From contig DVOW01000051.1 in NCBI GenBank assembly GCA_018713335.1, positions 1-64,000 of the forward strand: a DNA stretch of 64,000 nt, given 5' to 3'. A program made the translations under genes and the position numbers. Positions 25,002 to 33,871 of the stretch are shown in pieces (the first letter of the stretch is position 1; each line of letters starts with the position of its first letter). The DNA is from Candidatus Merdivicinus intestinigallinarum. GTDB taxonomy: Bacteria > Bacillota > Clostridia > Oscillospirales > Ruminococcaceae. Below the pieces are notes generated by a model. The model made no database searches. It was not told the origin of the DNA and saw only the letters and a list, made by a program, of their open reading frames with translations.

Positions 25002-26159
25002 ATGGTCTATTTTGACAACGCGGCCACCAGCTTCCCAAAACCGATCCAGGTCCAGCGGGCGGCGGCAGAGGCCATCCGGTTTTACGGCGGCAACCCGGGA
25101 CGCAGCGGCCACAATATTTCCATGCGGACAGCCGCCAAGGTTTTCAGCGTCCGGGAAAAGGCCGCGGCCATGTTCGGCGCCCAGCCGGAAAACGTGATTT
25201 TCACCTTGAACTGCACCATGGCGTTAAATATGGCCATCAAAGGAGCCATGGCAGGCGGCGGCCATGTGGTCCTCTCCTCCATGGAGCACAATTCCGCCAT
25301 CCGGCCGGTCCATGCCATGAGCAAAACCGGGGAGGTGCAGTACTCCATCGCCCGGGTGGAGGAGCTGGACCCGGAACGCACGGTCCAGAATTTCCGAAAC
25401 GAGCTGCGGCAGGACACAAGGCTTATCGTCTGCACTTACGCCTCCAATCTGTCCGGCACGGTCCTGCCCATCCGGGAAATCGGGGCCATGTGCAGGGAAA
25501 ACGGCATCCTCTTTTTAGTGGACGCCGCCCAGGGGGCCGGGATTTTCCCCATCCATATGGAAGATTTAGGCATCGACATTCTCTGCGCCGCCGGGCACAA
25601 GGGGCTTTTCGGCACAACCGGCGCCGGCCTTCTCATCCTGCGGGAAGGCGTGGAGCTGGCCACCATCATGGAGGGGGGCACCGGCAGCGCGTCCTTGGAT
25701 CTGGAGCAGCCGGACTTTTACCCGGACCGGCTGGAAAGCGGCACCATCAACACGGTGGGCGTCCTTTCCATGGGGGCCGGCATGGACTACCTGAACGCCC
25801 GGGGCATCGGGCGGATCTACCGCCGGGAAATGGACTACTGCGCCTGGGTTTACCGGGAGCTTTCCCGGATGCCCCATGTAAAGCTGCTGGCGGAGAGCTT
25901 CCGCATGGGGGAAAAAGCGCCCATCGTCAGCTTTAATGTGGGCGACTCCCCTTCCGAGGAAATCGCCGCTTACCTGAACAGGCGGGGATTTGCCCTGCGG
26001 GGCGGCTTCCACTGCGCGGGGCTGGCCCACTGCACCCTGGGGACCCAGAAGCAGGGGGCGGTGCGGTTCTCCCCTTCCCACTTCAACACGCCCCAGCAAA
26101 TTGCGCAATTTTTAACCGAAATCCAAAAAATTAAGAAAATTGGCCTCCCCAAAGGTTGA
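25002..26159 (+). CDS. Cysteine desulfurase-like class V aminotransferase (EF2568 type)
   Basis: This 385-residue PLP enzyme resembles the cysteine-desulfurase subfamily named after EF2568, linked in some genomes to selenium-dependent molybdenum hydroxylases. Visible features are YFDNAATSFPKP, the PLP-lysine region AAGHKGLFGTTGAG, and the C-terminal active cysteine segment RGGFHCAGLAH. ATG 25002 was chosen at the conserved start after AAGGAAGG. Together with DUF3343 it probably mobilises sulfur or selenium from cysteine/selenocysteine. No molybdenum hydroxylase genes are in the window. Confidence 0.88.
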   Translation: MVYFDNAATSFPKPIQVQRAAAEAIRFYGGNPGRSGHNISMRTAAKVFSVREKAAAMFGAQPENVIFTLNCTMALNMAIKGAMAGGGHVVLSSMEHNSAIRPVHAMSKTGEVQYSIARVEELDPERTVQNFRNELRQDTRLIVCTYASNLSGTVLPIREIGAMCRENGILFLVDAAQGAGIFPIHMEDLGIDILCAAGHKGLFGTTGAGLLILREGVELATIMEGGTGSASLDLEQPDFYPDRLESGTINTVGVLSMGAGMDYLNARGIGRIYRREMDYCAWVYRELSRMPHVKLLAESFRMGEKAPIVSFNVGDSPSEEIAAYLNRRGFALRGGFHCAGLAHCTLGTQKQGAVRFSPSHFNTPQQIAQFLTEIQKIKKIGLPKG

Positions 26160-26183
26160 ATTTATCGCCAGATATGGTAAAAT
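26156..26183 (+). promoter_or_regulatory. Promoter of cdaA-cdaR
   Basis: TTGAAT (26156-26161), 16-bp spacer, TAAAAT (26178-26183). Confidence 0.6.
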
Positions 26184-26256
26184 AAAAGAGTAAGCCTGGT
26201 TTCGCCAGTCTAAAAATCAAAGAAAGGGGCCTCTTTCAGGCCGTGACGGATTCGAT

Positions 26257-27141
26257 ATGCAGACATTGCTGAATATGTGGGATTCCATCGTAGGGGTCGC
26301 AAAGGACTTCCGGTTCCCACTGGACCTGCTGGACATCCTGCTGGTCGCTTACCTTCTTTATAAGGGCATCATGATTGTCCGGGAAACCCGGGCGGGACAG
26401 CTGGTAAAGGGCATCATCATTATGGGAGCCTGCTACCTGCTGGCTCAGCTTCTGGAGCTGAACACCATTACCTGGCTTTTAAACAAAGTCTTTGAGCTGG
26501 GCATTATCGCCATTATCGTGGTGTTCCAGCCGGAGCTGCGCCGGACCCTGGAAAAGCTGGGCCGGGCCAAGGTGACCACCCTGACCCCCTGGACCCACGG
26601 AGAGGACAGCGCCAAGAGCGCCGTCTGGGCGCAGCCCATCGAGGTGCTGTGTGAGGCGGTGCAGCGGCTGTCCATGTCGGCCACCGGGGCGCTGATCGTC
26701 ATTGAGCGCCAAACCAAGCTGGGGGAACAGATCGCCACCGGCGTCATGGTGGACGCCATCCCCAGCGTGGAGCTCATCGGCAACATCTTCTTTAAAAATT
26801 CCCCTCTTCACGATGGGGCCATGATCATGCGGGACGGAAAGATCCTGGCGGCGGCCTGCTTCCTGCCGAAGCCCTCCCACGAAGAGGACATCGACAAAAA
26901 CTTAGGTTCCCGCCACCGGGCTTCCTTAGGCATCAGCGAGGTTTCCGACTCGGTGACCATTGTGGTCAGCGAGGAAACCGGCGGCATCTCCTTTGCCGTC
27001 AACGGCCGCCTGATCCGGAACCTGTCCATTGAAAAGCTGCGCCAGACCCTGCACTTCTACCTGATCCCCGAGGCGGAGGAAACCAAAGAAAAAGGGAAGA
27101 AGGAGAAAAAAGCGGGCTTCTGGAAGGGGAGGAAAAAATGA
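26257..27141 (+). CDS. cdaA: Diadenylate cyclase CdaA
   Basis: This 294-residue membrane enzyme makes cyclic di-AMP from two ATP. Three N-terminal membrane helices (about 20-100) precede the DAC domain with the catalytic LHDGAM and SRHRASLG motifs. A basic Lys-rich tail ends the protein. It overlaps cdaR by 4 bp (ATGA), the standard Firmicutes arrangement. The usual third gene glmM does not follow. Confidence 0.96.
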   Translation: MQTLLNMWDSIVGVAKDFRFPLDLLDILLVAYLLYKGIMIVRETRAGQLVKGIIIMGACYLLAQLLELNTITWLLNKVFELGIIAIIVVFQPELRRTLEKLGRAKVTTLTPWTHGEDSAKSAVWAQPIEVLCEAVQRLSMSATGALIVIERQTKLGEQIATGVMVDAIPSVELIGNIFFKNSPLHDGAMIMRDGKILAAACFLPKPSHEEDIDKNLGSRHRASLGISEVSDSVTIVVSEETGGISFAVNGRLIRNLSIEKLRQTLHFYLIPEAEETKEKGKKEKKAGFWKGRKK

Positions 27142-28409
27142 AAAAAATCCGCATCAGCTTTCAGAGCTTGTTTGAAAACAACCATTTTGTCCAGATTTTC
27201 TCCATCCTGGCGGCTGTTGTCGCCTGGTTTGCCGTGATGATCTCCTTAAAGCCGGAGAGCAACGTGGTCATCAACAATGTCCCGGTGACCATCAATTATG
27301 AAGGCTCCATCCCCCAAAGCCTGGGCCTTCAGCAGATCGGCGACTCGGAAATCATGGTAACGGTCTATGTCACCGGAAAATCATCCAAAGTCCACCGGCT
27401 CACCGCCGACGACTTCAGCGCCTCTATTTCCTTAAACAGCGTCAACAAGCCCCAGTCCTATACTCTGCCCATCGAGGTAACCAAAAAGGACAACGACCCG
27501 GATTACCGGATCACCGGCATCTCGGAGAGCACTGCCACCTTAAACTTCGATAAAATCGTCAGCGAGCAGTTTACTTTGGAGATCCAGACGCCCAATCTAA
27601 GCGCCGCCGACGGCTACATTATGCAGCAGCCCTACGCCAATGAGGAAAATATTCTGGTCACCGGCCCCCAGACCCTGGTGGAACGGATCGCCAGCTGCTC
27701 CGTCACGGTGGATACCGAAGACAAAAACATGACGGATTCCCTTCAGCTGACGGCGCCGCCGGTGCTGCTGGACCGGAACGGCGCCCCTGTTTCCTCCGAG
27801 TACCTGACAGTGGAACCGGGAAATGTGGAAATCACCATCCCCATTTACAAAACCAAGGAAATGGCCCTGTCCGTGGAATTTATCAATACGCCCAAGGGAT
27901 TCCCATTAGACGAATTGGAATACACCCTGTCCCAGGATACGATTTTAGTGGCGGCCGCCCCGGATATTATTGACAACCAGGACGAAATCGTCATCGGCCC
28001 CATTGACTTCCGTTCCATCGACATTGGCCGGGAATTTACCCTGGACGTCACCCTCCCTGCTGGGTTTACCAATATGGAAAGCGTCACTTCCGTCACCGTT
28101 GCCTTCCCCCAGGATGGCTTTACCGCACGGACCTATTCCATCCCCCAGAGCAATTTCGTTTTGGAAAACCTGCCTGCCGGTTATGATGTGTCCATTGTGC
28201 CCCAGGCCCTCAGCAACGTCAAAATTGTGGGGGAGGACAGCGTCATGGAAACCCTTTCGGCGGACGACCTGGTGGTGACGGTGGACCTTTCCCAGGTGAC
28301 CCTGGAAAAAGGGCAGTACACCATCAGCGCCAGGGTTTACTGCCAGGACGAGGTGCTGGCCTGGGCTGTGGGCGATTACACCACCACCGTCAATCTGACA
28401 GCCAAATAA
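27138..28409 (+). CDS. cdaR: CdaA regulator CdaR (YbbR domains)
   Basis: This 423-residue protein has an N-terminal membrane anchor (about 18-38) and extracytoplasmic YbbR-like beta repeats; four weakly similar units of about 85-95 residues can be followed. CdaR binds and modulates CdaA. Translation is coupled to cdaA. Downstream is a hairpin-rich region instead of glmM. Confidence 0.9.
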   Translation: MKKIRISFQSLFENNHFVQIFSILAAVVAWFAVMISLKPESNVVINNVPVTINYEGSIPQSLGLQQIGDSEIMVTVYVTGKSSKVHRLTADDFSASISLNSVNKPQSYTLPIEVTKKDNDPDYRITGISESTATLNFDKIVSEQFTLEIQTPNLSAADGYIMQQPYANEENILVTGPQTLVERIASCSVTVDTEDKNMTDSLQLTAPPVLLDRNGAPVSSEYLTVEPGNVEITIPIYKTKEMALSVEFINTPKGFPLDELEYTLSQDTILVAAAPDIIDNQDEIVIGPIDFRSIDIGREFTLDVTLPAGFTNMESVTSVTVAFPQDGFTARTYSIPQSNFVLENLPAGYDVSIVPQALSNVKIVGEDSVMETLSADDLVVTVDLSQVTLEKGQYTISARVYCQDEVLAWAVGDYTTTVNLTAK

Positions 28410-28423
28410 CAAGAATCCCTACC

Positions 28424-28780
28424 GGGCGGGAACTTGTTTTCCCGCCTCTAAGTGCCTGATAGAATTACACAAACTTCTGCACGCTGCTGGTATACGGTGC
28501 CGTGGAGTAAAATTTGGAAGATTCTAAACCGTAATTTTGCTTACAAAATTACGGCGGCGGGTCATCGCCGGGCGGTCTGCGGACCGCCTTTTTATTTAAA
28601 AATTCGCGGCCGGGCCGCGAAAAACAGGATTTCGTTTTCTGCGGAAAACGACCAAAGGCGCTGCCTTTGGAATCCGCGATTTTTTGAAAAAATCGAGTAA
28701 AACTTTTATTTTTCTCTGTGTATAGTTTTACTTGCAAAAAGTTTTTCGACAGTTCGAGGTGGGAAACTGGCTTTCCCGCC
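28424..28780. repeat. Array of consecutive perfect hairpins between cdaR and the FAD oxidoreductase gene
   Basis: No gene lies here. Stem-loops follow one another almost without gaps: 28425-28446, 28529-28554 (11-bp stem CCGTAATTTTG, 4-nt loop), 28555-28570, 28571-28588, 28604-28620 (TCGCGGC), 28633-28650, 28652-28670 (CCAAAGGC), 28677-28695 (CGATTTTTT), 28696-28732 and 28758-28780. Two have C(TGCG)G caps, that is UNCG tetraloops. The first and last are near copies (GGCGGGAA and GGTGGGAA stems). Only 28571-28593 looks like a terminator. Confidence 0.75.
28571..28593 (+). terminator. Intrinsic terminator within the hairpin array
   Basis: GGCGGTC TGCG GACCGCC followed by TTTTTATTT; the probable end of the cdaA-cdaR transcript. 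Confidence 0.7.
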
Positions 28781-28806
28781 TATTTTCTTTTGCAGGAGGA
28801 GCGTTT

Positions 28807-30375
28807 ATGCTGATACTCAACAACATCAAGACCCGTCTGGGGGAACCGGAGGACGCCGCAGTTTCCCGGGCGGTCAAGCTGCTGGGCGTGTCCAAAAGCC
28901 GGGTCCGGGAGGCCTATGTTTCCAAAACCTCCCTGGACGCCCGGAAGCAGCAGGACATCCACAAAGTCAACACCGTGGTCGTGCGCCTTGACGGCGGCGA
29001 GGAGGCCTTCTTAAGCAAAAACGGCGTCCGCTGGCAGGAGGATCAGCCCTTTTCCGTCCGTCCCGGCCCCAAGCCGGAAGGGCCTGTGGCAATCGCCGGC
29101 TTCGGACCGGCGGGGATGTTCGCCGCCAGCCTTCTGGCCCGGTACGGGGTTCCGGTCATCGTCCTGGAACGGGGCGGGCCGGTGGAGGAACGGGTGCGGG
29201 CCGTGGAAAGCTTCTGGACCCAAGGCCAGCTGGACGAAAACTGCAACGTCCAGTTCGGGGAAGGCGGCGCGGGGACCTTTTCCGACGGCAAGCTGACCAC
29301 CCGGATCAACGATCCTCTGTGCTCTTACGTTTTGGAGCAGTTCGGCCGCCACGGGGCCCCCATGGAAACCCTGAAAAAGGCCAAGCCCCACATCGGCACC
29401 GACCGGCTGCGGCAGGTCGTCCGGTCCATCCGGCAGGAAATCCTCCAAAACGGCGGGGATGTGCGGTTCCACACCCAGCTTACGGGGATCTCCGTCCAAA
29501 ACGGGAAGCTCACGGGGATTTTCGCCGACGGCCAGCCGTTGGCGGTTTCCCGTCTGATTTTAGCCGTGGGCCACAGCGCCCGGGACACCTTCCGGATGCT
29601 GGCCCGGCACGGCGTTTTCATGGAATCCAAGCCCTTTTCCGTTGGAGCGCGCATTGAACACCGGCAGGAGTGGATCGACCGGGGGCTTTACGGCAAAATG
29701 GCCGGGCACCCGGACCTGCCCCCCGGGGAATACCAGCTTTCCCACCGGCAGGGGGAAAAGGCGGTGTACACCTTCTGCATGTGCCCCGGCGGCACGGTGG
29801 TGCCCGCCGCCTCCGGGTTTGGGCAGGTGGTGACCAACGGCATGAGCGAATACAAACGGGACAAGGAAAACGCCAACGCCGCTTTGGTGGTATCGGTGGA
29901 TTCCTCGGACTTCGGAAACGGTATTTTTGCCGGGCTGGAACTTCAGGAGCAGCTGGAACACCGCGCTTTCCAGCTGGCCGGAGAAAACTACCGGGCCTGC
30001 GGCGCAACGGTAGGGAATTTCCTGGAGGAGAAAACCGGCCTTTCCTTGAACCGGGTGCGGCCAAGCTACGCCCTGGGACTTTCGCCGGTGGACTTTGACG
30101 AGCTCTTTCCCCGGCAGATCACCGGGATGATGCGGGACGGCCTGCGGCTTTTTGACCGGAAGCTCCACGGCTTCGCCGAGGCGGACGCCGTTCTCACCGG
30201 GCCGGAAACCCGCACCTCCAGCCCCATCCGCATCAGCCGGGGGGAGGATTTCAACTCCATCTCCGTCAAAGGGCTCTATCCCTGCGGCGAAGGGGCCGGG
30301 TACGCGGGGGGCATTATGAGCGCCGCCGTAGACGGGCTGCGGGTTGCCAAGCACATTTTGGAAAACGGATCATAA
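28807..30375 (+). CDS. NAD(P)/FAD-dependent oxidoreductase (COG2509 type)
   Basis: This 522-residue flavoprotein belongs to the uncharacterised FAD-dependent dehydrogenase family. An N-terminal domain of about 85 residues (with RVREAYVSKTSLDARKQ) precedes the FAD dinucleotide loop AIAGFGPAGMFAA and VLERGGPVEER. Later family motifs are NVQFGEGGAGTFSDGKL, a CMCPGG segment, and the C-terminal GEGAGYAGGIMSAAVDGLR. ATG 28807 follows GGAGGAG. Substrate unknown; common in Clostridia and Bacteroides. Confidence 0.87.
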   Translation: MLILNNIKTRLGEPEDAAVSRAVKLLGVSKSRVREAYVSKTSLDARKQQDIHKVNTVVVRLDGGEEAFLSKNGVRWQEDQPFSVRPGPKPEGPVAIAGFGPAGMFAASLLARYGVPVIVLERGGPVEERVRAVESFWTQGQLDENCNVQFGEGGAGTFSDGKLTTRINDPLCSYVLEQFGRHGAPMETLKKAKPHIGTDRLRQVVRSIRQEILQNGGDVRFHTQLTGISVQNGKLTGIFADGQPLAVSRLILAVGHSARDTFRMLARHGVFMESKPFSVGARIEHRQEWIDRGLYGKMAGHPDLPPGEYQLSHRQGEKAVYTFCMCPGGTVVPAASGFGQVVTNGMSEYKRDKENANAALVVSVDSSDFGNGIFAGLELQEQLEHRAFQLAGENYRACGATVGNFLEEKTGLSLNRVRPSYALGLSPVDFDELFPRQITGMMRDGLRLFDRKLHGFAEADAVLTGPETRTSSPIRISRGEDFNSISVKGLYPCGEGAGYAGGIMSAAVDGLRVAKHILENGS

Positions 30376-30383
30376 AAGAGCAA

Positions 30384-30421
30384 AAAGGACAGACCGGCTG
30401 AAACGCCGACTGTCCCTTTTG
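30384..30421 (+). terminator. Intrinsic terminator after the FAD oxidoreductase
   Basis: GGACAG and CGGC pair with GCCG and CTGTCC, followed by CTTTTG. The mirrored A run makes it usable from either strand. Confidence 0.75.
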
Positions 30422-30431
30422 TTTTCTCATA

Positions 30432-30477
30432 GAAACGCAGCGGAACTGCCGGAAGGGGGTTCGCTGCGTTTCTTTTT
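30432..30477. terminator. Second, bidirectional terminator hairpin
   Basis: GAAACGCAGCG pairs perfectly with CGCTGCGTTTC, with a T run on the plus side. It lies just beyond the stop of the minus-strand UroD-like gene and separates the converging units. Confidence 0.65.
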
Positions 30478-30486
30478 ATGGAATTT

Positions 30487-31554
30487 TCAAGTATTGACCG
30501 GGGCGGACGCCGGCTCGTCTTCCCTTTCACAGGCCTTCCGGCAATATTCCTCCAGCAACGCGCGGTACAGGCGGTAATGCTCAAGATCGACCTGGGGCGG
30601 CGTCTGATGATCGCAGGACACAATATAGCGGCCGGTTTTCATGGCGGGATAGATTCTTTCAAATTCCCTTCGCATGGCGGCCTCATCCATGGACATGACA
30701 GTTTTGTCAAATCCGCCAATGGCATAAAAATTTTCATACGTCTGCATAATGCGGACCACATCCACGCCGGACATCCTTTCCAAAGGCGTAACGCCCTGGA
30801 TCCCGGCTTGCAGGTACCAGGGGATCAGGGGCTCCACATTCCCGTCTGTGTCCAGGGTGACAACCGTGCGGAAGCTTTTAGCCCAGGGGACCAGTTCCTG
30901 ATAATACGGGAGCAGGAACTCATCATAGGACTGCTTTGACAGCATAGCGCCGTGATTATAGGACATATCCTCCGCAATACAGATATGGTCGACCTCGATG
31001 GTATTGCAGACCCGTTCGATCACCTTCTTGTTGAATTGCAGCAGATCCTCATTGAGGCGGTGCATAAGCTCCGGTTCATCGTAAAAGGCATACAAGTGCT
31101 CCTCGATCCCCAGCATTTCCCGGGGGTGCCAAAAGAAGCCCTCCAAGATCAGGGAAACCGGCGTTTCCTCCGGGTGATAGTCCCGCCTGATCCTTTTGGC
31201 CTGCTCCTCATAACGGGATACCAGAGCGTCGCCGCATACGGATTTCTGGACGGCCAGGTATTCCTCCATGCTGCGGATACGGGGTTTGCCGTGCCCGGAT
31301 GGGGCGGGACAGCCCGGCCCCTTTGCGTTGGCCCATATCTGAAGGTGCCGGTCCAATTTCCACAGGTCAAAGAGCTGCTGGGAATCCTCGTTCCAGAAAT
31401 GATCGGGATTTTCAAGGTAATGGAAATCGTAGTTCCCCTGCTGTTCCCAGCAATGAATGGTTTTATCCCACCAGACGGACCATTCTATGATGGGGAGCCG
31501 GTCCGGGGGCAACTGCCCGGACAGGACCTGCCGGAACCTCTGCTTGTTTGTCAT
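30487..31554 (-). CDS. UroD-family protein, MtaA-like fold, last gene of the rhamnoside unit
   Basis: This 355-residue protein belongs to the uroporphyrinogen-decarboxylase superfamily. It lacks the N-terminal Arg-rich substrate motif of true UroD (it begins NKQRFRQVLSGQLPPDR), so heme synthesis is unlikely. The H-x-C zinc motif of MtaA-type methyltransferases is replaced by TLDTDGN. It lies 54 bp after the rhamnosidase gene on the same strand. Such proteins are common beside glycan genes in Clostridia and their reaction is unknown. Confidence 0.75.
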   Translation of the reverse strand: MTNKQRFRQVLSGQLPPDRLPIIEWSVWWDKTIHCWEQQGNYDFHYLENPDHFWNEDSQQLFDLWKLDRHLQIWANAKGPGCPAPSGHGKPRIRSMEEYLAVQKSVCGDALVSRYEEQAKRIRRDYHPEETPVSLILEGFFWHPREMLGIEEHLYAFYDEPELMHRLNEDLLQFNKKVIERVCNTIEVDHICIAEDMSYNHGAMLSKQSYDEFLLPYYQELVPWAKSFRTVVTLDTDGNVEPLIPWYLQAGIQGVTPLERMSGVDVVRIMQTYENFYAIGGFDKTVMSMDEAAMRREFERIYPAMKTGRYIVSCDHQTPPQVDLEHYRLYRALLEEYCRKACEREDEPASAPVNT

Positions 31555-31608
31555 ATTCTCACCTGCTTTCCGCAAAATGCCACTGGAAAATTCCGCCGTC
31601 TTTTCGGC

Positions 31609-33870
31609 TTACACTGTTTGCAGGGCAAAATGATGCCGGCCGGGCTGCACCTCCCTGCAGGAAGCGCCGTCTGTGAAGCTGGCGTTAGAAAGGACGACCT
31701 TCGCCGCAATGCCTTCCGGCACCGTCAGGTACAGATCCGCCTTCTTCCCTTCCCGTTCCCACCTGCAATGGAGCCTGCCGGAAGCCGTTTGCCGCCAGGC
31801 CTCGCACCAGGTCAGCTCCTCCGCTATATACGGGGTGATCTCGATGTGCCGGAAGCCCGGCTGCTCAAAGTCCGGCGAAATACCGGCCAAGGATTTGATC
31901 AGCCAAAACAGGACGTCGGAATACATATGGTGGTTTTTGGAATTATAAGGCTGCCAGGTTTCCCAAAGGGTCGTCGCGTCCTGTTCCAGCCATTCCATAT
32001 AGCCGGGATAGCCCTTTGCCGTGATGATCTTCAGGCAGAGGTCCTGCCGCCCGCAGGCGTCCAGGGCATAATACAAATGGCGCAGCCCCACCATCCCGCA
32101 GTAATGGTGGCAGTCATGCTCTTCGACTGTCTGGACCAGCTGGTCTTTCAAAGGCTCCAGCCGGTCATAGAGGCGAAAATCGATGAGCAAAGCGACCGCC
32201 GTCTGCTCATGGATCACGCATCTGCCCTCCGGCGTCAGGACCTTATTCAGGAATTTTTCCCGCATCTGCCGGTATTTTTCCGAAAAATACGCTTCTCCTT
32301 CCGGGTCCTGCTCCAGCCTGGCGGCTTTTTCCGCGATTTCGCACAGGTGCAGATAAAAGGCGGTGCCCACAAACCAGACCGGCGTGGGGCCGTTCCCCAT
32401 ATCCGGGAACGGGCCTGCCCAGTCCCCCAGCCCAAGCCCCGGGAACCCATCCGTGCTGCTGTAGCCGTGAAATTCTTCCCCGCCGCAGTGGGAAAGCAGG
32501 TATTCCAGATACGGCCGGAAATGGGGATAGGCCTGGTCCAGCGGGCCGCGGTTCCCTGTAAAGACCCACACCTTCCAGGGCAGCTCAAACAGGATGCCGT
32601 CCGCTACCGGGCCGCAGCCGTAGCCCCAGCCTGACGTCGGCACAATCCCGGGCAAGGAATGGTCCTCCCCGATGGAATCGATAATGTCTGTCATCCACTT
32701 TTCAAAGAGCTTCTCAATGTCAAAATTCATCAGCATCTGGTTGGCGGACGCCTGCGCGTCATTGGTCCATCCGAGCTTTTCCCGGGTGGGGCAGTCCGTA
32801 GGCATGTAAAACAGATTGGAGTAGGTGGAAATTCTCCCCAGGCGGTCCAGCTGGTTCAAGCGTTCGTCGGAGCACCGGAAGCCGCTGATTTCCCGTATGG
32901 CCTGGTGGACAAAAATGCCGGTCACCATTTCCCGGCCCGGTGTCCCCCGCACCCCTTCCAATTCCACATAGCGGAAGCCGTGGTAGGCAAACTTAGGGGA
33001 CCAGGATTCTTCCCTGCCGCTGCAGATGAACCGGTCCGTTTCAAACTCGCTGGTGGGATAGAATTCATCCATGTGGTTGTGCTCTAAGGACAGATCCTCC
33101 TTGATCTGCTCCGCATAGCGGATGACGATCTCATCCCCCCGGTCCTGGCTAATCAGCAGCCGGACGTAGCCGGATATGTTCTGGCCGATATCGAAAAGCC
33201 ATGTGCCCCGTGGGGTCCGCACCACGGATTTTGCAGGAAAAGCCGCCATTTCCCGGATGGGCTCGCAAAGGCACGGACGGAGCACGCCGGCGGGAGGCGT
33301 CGGGTCAAGGACCGCGCTGGGCCACTGGCTGTCGTCAAAGGCGGCGCCGTTCCACCCGGGGATGTACCTGCGGGAGTCATAATATTCCCCGTTGTGCAGC
33401 TGATGGTAATAGACCGGCCCCTGGTTGGTGCACTTCCAGCTGTCATCGCTCCCGATCACAAGGGGCCCCTGGTCCGTTTCAACACGCAGCTCAAAAATCA
33501 GTTTGGGCTGGTCCCGCCAGGAGGCGTCCTTCAGGTTCCACGGGCTGTCAAGGGATTCATTATAGAAGCCGTTTCCCAGCATAGCGGCCACAACGTTGGT
33601 CCCGGTCTGAAGCAGATGGGTCACATCGTAGGTATGGTACCATAAGGTTTTTCGGTAATCGCTGACCGCGGAGGTAAACAGGTCTTCGCTGACTGCCCTT
33701 TCGTTGAGCCACCAGTATCCATAGCCCAGCCCACAGACGGAAGCCTGGGCCGACAGGATCCTGCCGGAAATTTGAAAGACCTTCCGGTACAGCGGGGCCG
33801 GGTCCTGTTTCGTATACTCTTTCTGAAACGGGTAAGGCGATTTGATAAAGGAAGCATGTTCAAATGCCAT
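31609..33870 (-). CDS. Glycoside hydrolase family 78, alpha-L-rhamnosidase
   Basis: This 753-residue protein shows the GH78 order: an N-terminal beta-sandwich (FQISGRILSAQASVCGLGYGYWWLN), a second beta region, then the alpha6/alpha6 barrel with FYMPTDCPTREKLGWTNDAQ, where the acidic residues around the active site lie, and a C-terminal beta domain. There is no signal peptide, so it works in the cytoplasm on imported rhamnosides. ATG 33870 (spaced 10 bp from GGAGG, one base after the upstream stop) is preferred to an in-frame GTG at 33879. It is in a three-gene minus-strand unit divergent from an ABC importer. Confidence 0.92.
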   Translation of the reverse strand: MAFEHASFIKSPYPFQKEYTKQDPAPLYRKVFQISGRILSAQASVCGLGYGYWWLNERAVSEDLFTSAVSDYRKTLWYHTYDVTHLLQTGTNVVAAMLGNGFYNESLDSPWNLKDASWRDQPKLIFELRVETDQGPLVIGSDDSWKCTNQGPVYYHQLHNGEYYDSRRYIPGWNGAAFDDSQWPSAVLDPTPPAGVLRPCLCEPIREMAAFPAKSVVRTPRGTWLFDIGQNISGYVRLLISQDRGDEIVIRYAEQIKEDLSLEHNHMDEFYPTSEFETDRFICSGREESWSPKFAYHGFRYVELEGVRGTPGREMVTGIFVHQAIREISGFRCSDERLNQLDRLGRISTYSNLFYMPTDCPTREKLGWTNDAQASANQMLMNFDIEKLFEKWMTDIIDSIGEDHSLPGIVPTSGWGYGCGPVADGILFELPWKVWVFTGNRGPLDQAYPHFRPYLEYLLSHCGGEEFHGYSSTDGFPGLGLGDWAGPFPDMGNGPTPVWFVGTAFYLHLCEIAEKAARLEQDPEGEAYFSEKYRQMREKFLNKVLTPEGRCVIHEQTAVALLIDFRLYDRLEPLKDQLVQTVEEHDCHHYCGMVGLRHLYYALDACGRQDLCLKIITAKGYPGYMEWLEQDATTLWETWQPYNSKNHHMYSDVLFWLIKSLAGISPDFEQPGFRHIEITPYIAEELTWCEAWRQTASGRLHCRWEREGKKADLYLTVPEGIAAKVVLSNASFTDGASCREVQPGRHHFALQTV

Positions 33871-33871
33871 C

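Noticed and set aside
30952-32634. 560-codon plus-strand open frame opposite the UroD-like and GH78 genes
   Set aside because: Antisense shadow of two well-supported genes; no family similarity visible.
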